DNA of 6,919 nt from F23-B02 sp963632825 (GTDB lineage Bacteria > Bacillota > Clostridia > Oscillospirales > Oscillospiraceae). The position numbers were made by a program, and so were the translations under genes. The first letter of the stretch is position 1; the number at the start of each line of letters is the position of its first letter. This document shows, piece by piece, positions 1-5,524 of the stretch. The DNA is taken from positions 1 through 6,919 of the forward strand of contig CAVGWF010000048.1 in NCBI GenBank assembly GCA_963632825.1, given 5' to 3'. The notes beneath the pieces are model-generated. The model did not search any database and was not told where the DNA came from. It saw only the letters and a list, made by a program, of their open reading frames with translations.

Positions 1-57
1 CGGCAGGATTAGATAGATGGTCGTTTAAGACAGAACCCGGCTTACAGACTCGCTCCA
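1..57 (+). ncRNA. rnpB: RNase P RNA, 3' end (partial, class A-like)
   Basis: This is the last part of the catalytic RNA of ribonuclease P, which removes 5' leaders from pre-tRNAs. The stretch GACAGAACCCGGCTTA (29-44) is the conserved 3' core motif, and the preceding TTAGATAGATGG...TTTAA matches in order the E. coli segment CTAGATGAATGACTGTCCAC just before the same motif. The 12 or so bases after 44 would form the 3' strand of helix P1. The mature 3' end is estimated at about 55-58 from the E. coli spacing, and the 5' part lies outside the window. Similarity to the E. coli arrangement suggests class A. No protein-coding reading of this stretch is needed. The terminator at 61-92 follows at the expected place. 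Confidence 0.9.
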
Positions 58-60
58 TTA

Positions 61-92
61 TAGAAAAAACCGCCGTCAGGCGGTTTTTTCTA
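61..92. terminator. Bidirectional intrinsic terminator between rnpB and the ArsC-like gene
   Basis: A perfect 14-bp inverted repeat (61-74 with 79-92) has a GTCA loop. Its core is CCGCC/GGCGG, flanked by A6 on the left and T6 on the right, so either strand gives a GC stem followed by a U-run. On the plus strand it ends rnpB; on the minus strand it ends the rpe-to-ArsC-like operon. The TAG stop of the minus-strand gene (90-92) is the outermost part of the stem. Confidence 0.93.
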
Positions 93-422
93 TTCCCATT
101 TTGTCCATATATCCGGCTGATAACCGACTGTTGCCTGCTTACCGTTGCGTACTATCGGAGTTTTTATGAGCCACGGGCACTCAAAAAGCTTCTCGAGCTT
201 CGCATCATTTGACGCAAGATACTGCACGAGAGGATAATCGACATCATCCTTGTTGAGCATGGCGTCAAGTCCTACCGCATTCTTCACGGAGTTAAGCTCT
301 CCCCTGCTCATACCGAATTTATTTATATCGACAAGCTGATATTTGATCCGGCGTTCTTTAAAGAAACGCTCGGCCTTCCTTGTGTCAAAGCATTTGCTTC
401 TTCCGAATATCTGTATGTTCAC
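90..422 (-). CDS. ArsC/Spx/YffB-family thioredoxin-fold protein
   Basis: This is a 110-residue protein of the ArsC-like thioredoxin fold (arsenate reductase/Spx/YffB group), the usual length for the family. The N-terminal strand is followed by GRSKCFDTRKAERFF, with the family cysteine at residue 11 and the TRKA helix start. The C-terminal part has the family signature TPIVRNGKQATVGYQPDIW, with the conserved Pro and the Gly-Tyr/Phe element. The active-site loop is C-F-D-T, not CXXC, so the Spx redox switch is absent. The only other cysteine is in FECPW. Arsenate reduction is not established by sequence: no ars genes are near and the family name covers proteins of unknown role. The start is GTG (420-422), overlapping the upstream dipeptidase stop as GTGA, with GGAGAG eight bases or so upstream inside the dipeptidase 3' end. 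It is the last gene of the operon and was probably translated by coupling. Confidence 0.87.
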   Translation of the reverse strand: MNIQIFGRSKCFDTRKAERFFKERRIKYQLVDINKFGMSRGELNSVKNAVGLDAMLNKDDVDYPLVQYLASNDAKLEKLFECPWLIKTPIVRNGKQATVGYQPDIWTKWE

Positions 423-1327
423 AATGCTCTCTCCAGTACGCTGATTATATTATTCCTAAATATGTCCCGAACGAGGGATTCAGGATAGTTGTGCCGCAGC
501 ATAAGCTCATATATCTTGCCGAGATCCTCAACACCGTTTATACCTCGCGGCATTTTTTCTATACCGTCAAGGTCACAGCCGAGAAAAACGCTTTTCTCAC
601 CGCCAAGCGACATGAAATGCTCGATATGTGCGAAAACCGCGTCAAGATCGCAGCCCATGCCTAGAAATTCGGGATACAGGTTAATTCCGGCTCCTCCTCC
701 CTGACGCACAAGAGCCGTAAACTGCTCATCGCTCAGATTACGCGGCACAGCACACAGCGCCTTGGAGTTGGAATGACCGGCAATAACGGGTTTTTTGCTC
801 ACCTCGAGCACATCCCAGAAGCCGCACTCGGATATATGCGACATATCGAGCATAATGCCGAGCTCCTGACAACGCAGCACAAATGCTTCTCCCTTTTCTG
901 TAAGTCCGCTGCCGCTTGCCATCGCTGCGCCGCAAAGGGCGTTATCGTGGTTCCAAGTGAGGTGCACGATCCTGACGCCATCGGCATATGCCGCATCGAT
1001 ATCCGATATCTGCTCGGCACCCTCAATGGATAGCATGGCAGCTATGAGCCCCTGCTGTGCAGCCTCCCGTATATCGGAAATGCTGAGGCAGAGCCTTACG
1101 GCGTCGGTATTTTTGCCTATCTGCTCTTTAAAAAAGCGTATTTCCTTCTCGGCAAAGCCTATGGGATCCGGCTCATCTACCGCGCAAACCGCAAATACCT
1201 GACCGGCGGGAGAATACACGGAAAGGCGCTCAATATCAAGCTGCATATCGTTTCTGCGCAATTCACGACCGTGCTCATGGGCGTGAACCGATGTATCGCA
1301 GTGGCAGTCAAAGATAGGGATACTCAT
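419..1327 (-). CDS. Membrane dipeptidase-family metallopeptidase (M19)
   Basis: This is a 302-residue member of peptidase family M19 (renal dipeptidase-like, amidohydrolase TIM barrel), which hydrolyses dipeptides, including ones with a D-residue, using a binuclear zinc centre. Visible family elements are FDCHCDT at the N terminus (H9 and D11 as zinc ligands), SIEGAE (E102, bridging glutamate), HLTWNHDN (about 122-129), LDMSH (H164), VIAGHSN (H185), PRNLSDEQ (195-202) and LGCDLDGIE (249-257; SDFDG in most relatives). All expected ligands are present, so it should be active. There is no signal peptide or lipobox, so it is cytoplasmic, as usual for bacterial forms. The ATG chosen (1325-1327) overlaps the RNase J stop as TGATG; a GTG one codon earlier (1328-1330) is equally placed. 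No strong Shine-Dalgarno sequence is seen, so translation probably depends on termination of rnj. The exact substrate is unknown. Confidence 0.93.
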   Translation of the reverse strand: MSIPIFDCHCDTSVHAHEHGRELRRNDMQLDIERLSVYSPAGQVFAVCAVDEPDPIGFAEKEIRFFKEQIGKNTDAVRLCLSISDIREAAQQGLIAAMLSIEGAEQISDIDAAYADGVRIVHLTWNHDNALCGAAMASGSGLTEKGEAFVLRCQELGIMLDMSHISECGFWDVLEVSKKPVIAGHSNSKALCAVPRNLSDEQFTALVRQGGGAGINLYPEFLGMGCDLDAVFAHIEHFMSLGGEKSVFLGCDLDGIEKMPRGINGVEDLGKIYELMLRHNYPESLVRDIFRNNIISVLERAL

Positions 1328-2985
1328 CACACTTCTGATATGAGCGGCAGTATCATCGGGCTGCGCTTGGTGGTTTTATAGAGGTAGCTGGAGACATTGC
1401 TCTTTATACGGCTTTTTATCGCCGACCAATCCTTGACACCGCTTTCTTCACAGGCAATGACGGTTTCCTTTGTTACTTTCTTAAGCTCATCGAGCATTTC
1501 CTCAGCCTCTTTGACATATACAAAGCCGCGTGTCAGTATTTCGGGGTCTGACAGCAAAGCGTTGTCCCATGACGACAGTGTGACCACAATGACGACCATG
1601 CCGTCCTCAGCGAGCCTGTGCCTGTCGCGCATGACAACGCTGCCGACATCGCCAACGCCCATTCCGTCGACCATGACAGCACCGGACGATACGGCGCCGT
1701 TGAGCTTTATGCTCTTTTTTGTGAGTTCAATGACTTTGCCGTTTTCGGCTATTACGACATTTTTAGGCTCAATTCCCATGAGCTTTCCAAGCTCGGCGTG
1801 CTTAACGAGCATACGGTATTCGCCATGTACGGGAATGAAGAATTTCGGGCGTACAAGTGCCAGCATCATCTTCTGCTCCTCCTGAGAGGCGTGACCGGAG
1901 ACATGCAAGGCGGTGTTTCGGTCATAAATGACCTCAGCCCCCTTATGGAACAACTCGTCAATAACCTTACTTATCATGTTTTCATTGCCCGGAATTGCTG
2001 AAGCGGATATTATAACACGGTCACCTGCGGCAATATTTATCTGCCGGTGCTCTGAAAACGCCATTCTGTAAAGCGCGGACATTGTTTCGCCCTGGCTGCC
2101 GGTGGATATGATAACAACCTTATCCTTGGGCAGCTTATTTATCTGGGCAATATCAACGAGCACATTTTCCGGAACATTGAGGTAGCCGAGAACCGTTGCA
2201 ACGCGAAGAATATTTTCCATGCTGCGGCCGGTTATTGCGACCTTTCGCTTGTACTTTGCGGCAACATCCATTATCTGCTGTAAACGGTGGACATTAGACG
2301 CAAATGTGGTGATTATGATACGCTGGTCGCAGTTTTTAAACAGCATATCAAATGTTTCCCCTACCTTACGCTCCGAGGCCGAATGCCCCGGCTTTTCAAC
2401 ATTGGTCGAGTCGCTCAGAAGCGCAAGCACGCCTTCATTGCCAAGCTGACCGAAGCGCGGCAGGTCAATGACCTTACCCTGTACGGGCGTGAGGTCTATC
2501 TTAAAATCGCCGGTGTGCACAACTGTGCCGACAGGCGTTTTTATTGCAAGCGCAACGGCATCGGCAATTGAGTGGTTCACGGTTATAAACTCTATACTGA
2601 AGCAGCCAAGTCGGAAAATGTCGCCCGCCTTTTTTGTGAATATCTGCGTATTGTAAAGCAGATCATGCTCCTCAAGCTTCAGCTCAATAAGAGCCGCGGT
2701 GAGCGCAGTGGCATAAATGGGAACATTAAGCTCATGAATGACATAGGGAACTGCGCCGATGTGGTCTTCATGACCGTGAGTGATGATTATGCCCCTGACG
2801 CGGTCGGCATTTGCCTTCAAATATGATATATCAGGTATGACGATGTCTATTCCGTACATATCCTCGTCCGGAAAGCCGAGGCCGCAGTCTATAACGATTA
2901 TATCAGTTCCAAATTCGATGGCCGTCATATTTTTGCCTATCTCGCCGAGACCGCCCAGTGGTATTATTTTTAGCTTATGAGTCAT
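1327..2985 (-). CDS. rnj: Ribonuclease J
   Basis: This is a 552-residue ribonuclease J, a metallo-beta-lactamase/beta-CASP enzyme with 5'-3' exonuclease and endonuclease activity that drives mRNA turnover and rRNA maturation in Gram-positive bacteria. Visible are MTHKLKIIPLGGLGEIGKN at the start, zinc motif HGHEDH (70-75), NHSIADA (H138), HTGDFK (D160), SDSTN (191-195), the beta-CASP segment with NVHRLQQIMDVA and ITGRSMEN, HVSGHAS, the late ligand region PVHGEYRML, and a C-terminal domain ending in RSPMILPLISEV. Length and ends match the family, so it is complete. The reading frame is open back to 3045, but the ATG at 2983-2985 is preceded by TTAGGAGGTC at ideal spacing and begins exactly at the family N terminus. 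Whether it is the RNase J1 or J2 type cannot be decided here; intact metal ligands favour an active enzyme. It overlaps the M19 gene by one base and lies 145 nt after recR. Confidence 0.97.
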   Translation of the reverse strand: MTHKLKIIPLGGLGEIGKNMTAIEFGTDIIVIDCGLGFPDEDMYGIDIVIPDISYLKANADRVRGIIITHGHEDHIGAVPYVIHELNVPIYATALTAALIELKLEEHDLLYNTQIFTKKAGDIFRLGCFSIEFITVNHSIADAVALAIKTPVGTVVHTGDFKIDLTPVQGKVIDLPRFGQLGNEGVLALLSDSTNVEKPGHSASERKVGETFDMLFKNCDQRIIITTFASNVHRLQQIMDVAAKYKRKVAITGRSMENILRVATVLGYLNVPENVLVDIAQINKLPKDKVVIISTGSQGETMSALYRMAFSEHRQINIAAGDRVIISASAIPGNENMISKVIDELFHKGAEVIYDRNTALHVSGHASQEEQKMMLALVRPKFFIPVHGEYRMLVKHAELGKLMGIEPKNVVIAENGKVIELTKKSIKLNGAVSSGAVMVDGMGVGDVGSVVMRDRHRLAEDGMVVIVVTLSSWDNALLSDPEILTRGFVYVKEAEEMLDELKKVTKETVIACEESGVKDWSAIKSRIKSNVSSYLYKTTKRSPMILPLISEV

Positions 2986-2990
2986 ATATT

Positions 2991-3000
2991 GACCTCCTAA
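2991..3000 (-). promoter_or_regulatory. Ribosome binding site that fixes the rnj start
   Basis: On the minus strand this reads TTAGGAGGTC, an almost full match to the anti-Shine-Dalgarno sequence, six bases (from GGAGGT) before the ATG at 2985. It rules out the 20-residue N-terminal extension that the open frame would allow. Confidence 0.9.
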
Positions 3001-3052
3001 TGAGTGATTTTCCGAAAACGACAAGCAAAGGGAACCTCGATACAACCACCCT

Positions 3053-3117
3053 GAAAGCGTGGTGTGCAGCGAAGCTTTCCCCCTCTTTTTCGGTATGTAA
3101 ATTATAATTTTCGGTAT
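3053..3117 (-). promoter_or_regulatory. Candidate rnj promoter/leader with 10-bp direct repeat
   Basis: The 145-nt gap between recR and rnj has no gene. On the minus strand a perfect TATAAT lies at 3101-3106, but 17 bp upstream there is only TAACGG (3124-3129), a poor -35, so the promoter is tentative. The -10 is flanked by two exact copies of ATACCGAAAA (minus strand; 3087-3096 and 3108-3117), 21 bp apart, or about two helical turns. This could be an operator or a coincidence. A start near 3094 would give a leader of about 109 nt, in which GAAAGC/GCTTTC (3074-3079 with 3053-3058) and ACCAC/GTGGT (3059-3063 with 3045-3049) can pair. There is no U-run terminator after recR, so readthrough from rpe-recR is also likely. 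Confidence 0.4.
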
Positions 3118-3130
3118 TCCGTACCGTTAG

Positions 3131-3736
3131 TTACATTTCTATCCTGCCCTCAAGAGCGCGCAGGAGCGTTGCATCGTCGGCAAACTCAAGATTTGAGCCG
3201 ACCGGGATGCCATATGCAAGTCTGGTTACCTTAACATCAAACGGCTTGAGAAGCCGGGAGATGTACATGGCGGTGGCTTCACCCTCGGTGTCGGGATTTG
3301 TTGCCATGATGATCTCGGAAATTTTGCTGTCATCGGCAGCAACACGGTGTATAAGCTCGCTGATGCGGATATCGTCCGGTCCAACATGGCTTATGGGAGA
3401 TAAAACTCCGTGCAGGACATGATACACACCGTTATACTCGTGGCTGCGTTCGATCGACAGGACATCACGGGGCTCGGAAACTACGCAAACGGTGCCTTTA
3501 TCGCGCTTATCACTTGCACAAACAGCGCAGACATCTCCCTCGGTAAGGTTCTGGCATATCTTGCAGCAGCAGACATTTTTTCTCGCTTCAAGGATAGCTG
3601 CAGCAAAGCTCTCTCCCTCGCCATCGGGCAGCGAAAGCACATGGAAAGCAAGCCGCTGAGCACTTTTGCGCCCTATTCCGGGCAGTGATGCAAACTTATC
3701 TATCAGATTTTCAAGTGAAGCAGGGAAAAAAGGCAT
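3131..3736 (-). CDS. recR: Recombination mediator protein RecR
   Basis: This is a 201-residue RecR, the ring-forming DNA-binding partner of RecO (and RecF) that helps load RecA onto SSB-coated single-stranded DNA during gap repair. The length is normal for the family. In order there is a helix-hairpin-helix (LPGIGRKSAQRLAFHVL, about 18-34), a C4 zinc finger (C58, C61, C70, C73; spacing CX2C-X8-CX2C), and a Toprim domain from about 81 with VSEPRD, YHVLHGVLSPI, and ATNPDTEGEATAMYI. The C-terminal signature GIPVGSNLEFADDATLLRALEGR (176-198) is intact. Small departures from consensus are SHVGP for the usual DGIGP and GSNLEF for GGDLEY. The start at 3736 has GGAGA eight bases upstream. It sits 16 nt after rpe, not in the usual dnaX-ybaB(ebfC)-recR cluster. 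Confidence 0.97.
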   Translation of the reverse strand: MPFFPASLENLIDKFASLPGIGRKSAQRLAFHVLSLPDGEGESFAAAILEARKNVCCCKICQNLTEGDVCAVCASDKRDKGTVCVVSEPRDVLSIERSHEYNGVYHVLHGVLSPISHVGPDDIRISELIHRVAADDSKISEIIMATNPDTEGEATAMYISRLLKPFDVKVTRLAYGIPVGSNLEFADDATLLRALEGRIEM

Positions 3737-3752
3737 TTATATTATCTCCAAT

Positions 3753-4406
3753 TTAAGCATTTCTTATTGCGTCTATTTGGGCTTTTCTATCAGACTTTCC
3801 AAAAACGGCACTTCCGGCGACAAGCACGGTAGCACCGGCATCCTTAACAAGCCTTGCAGTGACGGGATCAACGCCTCCGTCGACCTCAAGCTCGCAATTA
3901 AGCCCGCGTCTGTCAATCTCGGAACTCAGCTCGGCAATTTTGGGAAGCTGGTCATGCATAAAGCTCTGACCTCCGAAGCCAGGCTCGACGGTCATAACGA
4001 GAACCATGTCAAGCTTATCTATGAACGGATAAAGAACGCTTGCGGGAGTTCTGGGCTTTACGGAAAGACCCACCTTCTTTCCGTTTGCCTTAACAATGTC
4101 TATAGCATCCGATATATTCTGATACGAGTCCGCTTCTACATGGAGCATGACAAGATCAGCGCCAGCATTGCAGAAGGCTTCGGCATATCTTACGGGCTTA
4201 TCTATCATGAGGTGGACATCCAAAAACATATCTGTCATTTTTCGCACGGATTTGAGTACGGGTATACCTATCGAAATGTTCGGAACGAAAAAACCGTCCA
4301 TGACATCAAAATGCACATAATCGGCACCGCCTGCGCGAATATCATCAATTTCCTCACCAAGCTTTGTGAAATCCGCAGAGAGTATGGACGGAGCGATCTT
4401 TATCAT
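3753..4406 (-). CDS. rpe: Ribulose-phosphate 3-epimerase
   Basis: This is a 217-residue ribulose-phosphate 3-epimerase, the TIM-barrel metalloenzyme interconverting D-ribulose 5-phosphate and D-xylulose 5-phosphate in the pentose phosphate pathway. Visible are IAPSILSADF (4-13, with S8), VHFDVMDGFFVPN (31-43; H32 and D34), DVHLMI (63-68; H65), HVEAD (89-93), SVKPRTP (115-121), MTVEPGFGGQSF (138-149), EVDGGV (174-179; catalytic D176) and VAGSAVFG (196-203). All metal ligands and both catalytic aspartates are present, and the length is normal. The open frame continues upstream to 4511, but the ATG at 4404-4406 fits the family N terminus and has GAGGT seven bases before it; the extension would also cover the leader hairpins and be unlike any family member. 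It is the first gene of the operon, behind the promoter at 4520-4548. Confidence 0.97.
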   Translation of the reverse strand: MIKIAPSILSADFTKLGEEIDDIRAGGADYVHFDVMDGFFVPNISIGIPVLKSVRKMTDMFLDVHLMIDKPVRYAEAFCNAGADLVMLHVEADSYQNISDAIDIVKANGKKVGLSVKPRTPASVLYPFIDKLDMVLVMTVEPGFGGQSFMHDQLPKIAELSSEIDRRGLNCELEVDGGVDPVTARLVKDAGATVLVAGSAVFGKSDRKAQIDAIRNA

Positions 4407-4445
4407 AACAATAACCTCAATTAAGCATACGGCATAGAATACCAC

Positions 4446-4501
4446 AGCGGCACTGTGCGCACTGCCGCTTTTATATAAGGGGCGCTGTATATGGCGCCCC
4501 T
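4446..4501 (-). promoter_or_regulatory. Two tandem hairpins in the rpe 5' leader
   Basis: Reading in the direction of rpe, the first hairpin is a perfect 8-bp stem, AGGGGCGC/GCGCCCCT (4494-4501 with 4478-4485), with an 8-nt loop, starting about 12 nt after the predicted transcription start. The second is AGCGGCA/TGCCGCT (4463-4469 with 4446-4452), then a mismatch and two more pairs closing a 4-nt loop. Neither is followed by a proper U-run in the rpe direction (TATATAAAA and GTGGTATTC), so they are not clear attenuators. On the plus strand the second is followed by TTTTATAT and could stop antisense transcription. Likely roles are a 5' stabiliser or leader control; no known riboswitch class is recognised. 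Confidence 0.6.
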
Positions 4502-4512
4502 GTCTGCACACA

Positions 4513-4530
4513 TGTAGTAATTATACTACA
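4513..4530. promoter_or_regulatory. Candidate operator palindrome over the rpe -10 box
   Basis: The sequence TGTAGTAATTATACTACA is an inverted repeat with 7-bp arms (4513-4519 and 4524-4530) and a 4-bp centre. It covers the predicted -10 hexamer (4520-4525) and the start-site region of the rpe promoter, the place where a dimeric repressor would block transcription. The regulator is unknown, and the AT-rich arms make chance a real alternative. Confidence 0.4.
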
Positions 4531-4548
4531 CAACGCCTTTTTGTGCAA
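4520..4548 (-). promoter_or_regulatory. Predicted sigma-A promoter of the rpe operon
   Basis: On the minus strand TTGCAC (4543-4548) and a perfect TATAAT (4520-4525) are separated by 17 bp. The -35 matches consensus only in TTG, but the -10 and the spacing are ideal. The start is predicted near 4513, giving a leader of about 107 nt to the rpe ATG. No gene lies upstream on this strand within the divergent region, so this is the best origin for the rpe-recR-rnj-M19-ArsC-like transcript. Confidence 0.7.
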
Positions 4549-4591
4549 TAGTTAATAAAGCGATGATCATGACGGTGCATTAGCCTTCTTA

Positions 4592-4621
4592 TTGACATCC
4601 GTAAGCGGTACATGCTATCAT
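4592..4621 (+). promoter_or_regulatory. Predicted promoter of the zinc-ribbon membrane protein gene
   Basis: A perfect TTGACA (4592-4597) is followed after 18 bp by TATCAT (4616-4621, five of six consensus bases), with an extended -10 TG at 4613-4614. The start is predicted near 4628, leaving a leader of about 40 nt. It is divergent from the rpe promoter, with about 43 bp between the two -35 boxes; an 8-bp palindrome, ATGATCAT (4563-4570), lies between them. A weaker TTGCAC/TATATT pair further down would start transcription inside the ribosome binding region and is less likely. Confidence 0.75.
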
Positions 4622-4667
4622 TGCACTGTTACCATACTATGCTATATTGGAGAAAGAGAGAGAAAAA

Positions 4668-5522
4668 ATGAAATATTGCCCGAACTGCGGCAAGCAGGTC
4701 GATGATGCTCACCCGTTCTGCTCCGGCTGCGGATACAGATTCCCGACATTCGATGCGGCACCGGTGAATAGCTCGTATGCATATCAGACTCCGCCGGAAT
4801 TTATCCAAGCGTCCGACAAAACAAAAGGATCTAAAAGAGCGCTGATAATTGCACTTGCCGCTGCTGCCGTTCTTGTGATTTTGGCGGTGCTGTTCTTCGT
4901 TACGAATATTTTCGGAAATCATGTTATACAGTCTACGGAAATCAGCGTATATAATGATGGCGAGCTCTCTGTCAAGATCGAAAGAGAGTTTGACGGCAAT
5001 GGCGACATGACCGTGCAGACACAGTATTATTATGACGGCAAAGATGTGACTTTCAAAAGGATCAGCACCTATGAGTACGACGGAAAGCATAATAGGACCG
5101 GCTTCACTATCGAGACTGTGTCTTATGACGAATTCGGCAAGGTCGAAGAAACAGACGAATACGAATATGATATAAAATCTTATAAAAAAGACGGGCTCTG
5201 GCATTATGATGTGTACGGCAGCAACGGTAATTTATTGGACACCGAAGTATACGACAAGCACAGAGAAGTGATTCAATGTATTGACGATGACGGCAGCATT
5301 TCATATGAAGCCAAATACGAATATGACATATTCGGCAGACTGATAAGCCTCAAAGATATACGCTATGATGGTGATGACAGCGTATGGTATGAGATGAAGT
5401 TTGCATATGACGACGGGAAAATGATCGCTACATATTCCAATGCATACAACTGGGATGAACGCACGGACCACTATGAAAATTATGAAGCAGTCTACGAGTG
5501 GAGCTTCTACTACTTCTGGTAA
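4668..5522 (+). CDS. Zinc-ribbon, single-pass membrane protein with Tyr/Asp-rich repeat ectodomain
   Basis: This is a 284-residue protein that I recognise only by architecture. Residues 4-21 form a zinc ribbon (CPNCGK...CSGCGYRF; C4, C7, C18, C21). A short linker with a basic KTKGSKR cluster precedes one membrane helix (about 58-80), so the ribbon should be cytoplasmic and residues 84-284 extracellular. The outer part is acidic and holds about ten imperfect units around Y/F-D-x-G, roughly every 12-17 residues (for example YYDGKDV, YEYDGKHN, SYDEFGKVE, YEYDIFGRL, FAYDDGKM), reminiscent of YD/Rhs-type beta repeats. The C terminus is strikingly aromatic (EWSFYYFW). The open frame begins at a TTG (4647), but the ATG at 4668 starts at the zinc ribbon and follows purine-rich GGAGAAAGAGAGAG. 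It is a single-gene unit with its own promoter and terminator. Sensing or envelope binding is possible but unproven. Confidence 0.85.
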   Translation: MKYCPNCGKQVDDAHPFCSGCGYRFPTFDAAPVNSSYAYQTPPEFIQASDKTKGSKRALIIALAAAAVLVILAVLFFVTNIFGNHVIQSTEISVYNDGELSVKIEREFDGNGDMTVQTQYYYDGKDVTFKRISTYEYDGKHNRTGFTIETVSYDEFGKVEETDEYEYDIKSYKKDGLWHYDVYGSNGNLLDTEVYDKHREVIQCIDDDGSISYEAKYEYDIFGRLISLKDIRYDGDDSVWYEMKFAYDDGKMIATYSNAYNWDERTDHYENYEAVYEWSFYYFW

Positions 5523-5524
5523 CA

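Noticed and set aside
1..60. A tRNA or a coding fragment at the left edge
   Set aside because: There is no TPsiC or anticodon-arm pattern, and the sequence instead matches the RNase P RNA 3' end in order.
1397..2001. Overlapping plus-strand open frames of 162 and 127 codons inside rnj
   Set aside because: Both are antisense to conserved RNase J sequence. The protein reads as low-complexity Ser/Thr/Pro-rich text with no motif or ribosome binding site.
2986..3045. Twenty-residue N-terminal extension of RNase J
   Set aside because: It would read through the strong ribosome binding site at 2991-3000 and has no family counterpart.
3112..3126. CGGTA...TACCG hairpin as a recR terminator
   Set aside because: The stem is only 5 bp and is followed on the minus strand by AAAATTATAATTT, not a U-run.
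3666..4424. A 252-codon open frame on the plus strand opposite rpe and the start of recR
   Set aside because: It lies antisense to two certain genes, has no recognisable motif, and has the biased composition of a frame-shadow of conserved coding sequence.
4407..4511. Thirty-five-residue N-terminal extension of Rpe
   Set aside because: It would translate the two leader hairpins. The family starts at the ATG at 4406, which has its own GAGGT.
4629..5204. A 191-codon minus-strand frame opposite the zinc-ribbon gene
   Set aside because: It is antisense to a gene with clear zinc ribbon, membrane helix, promoter and start. The hydrophobic parts come from reading the Asp/Tyr/Glu-rich codons backwards.
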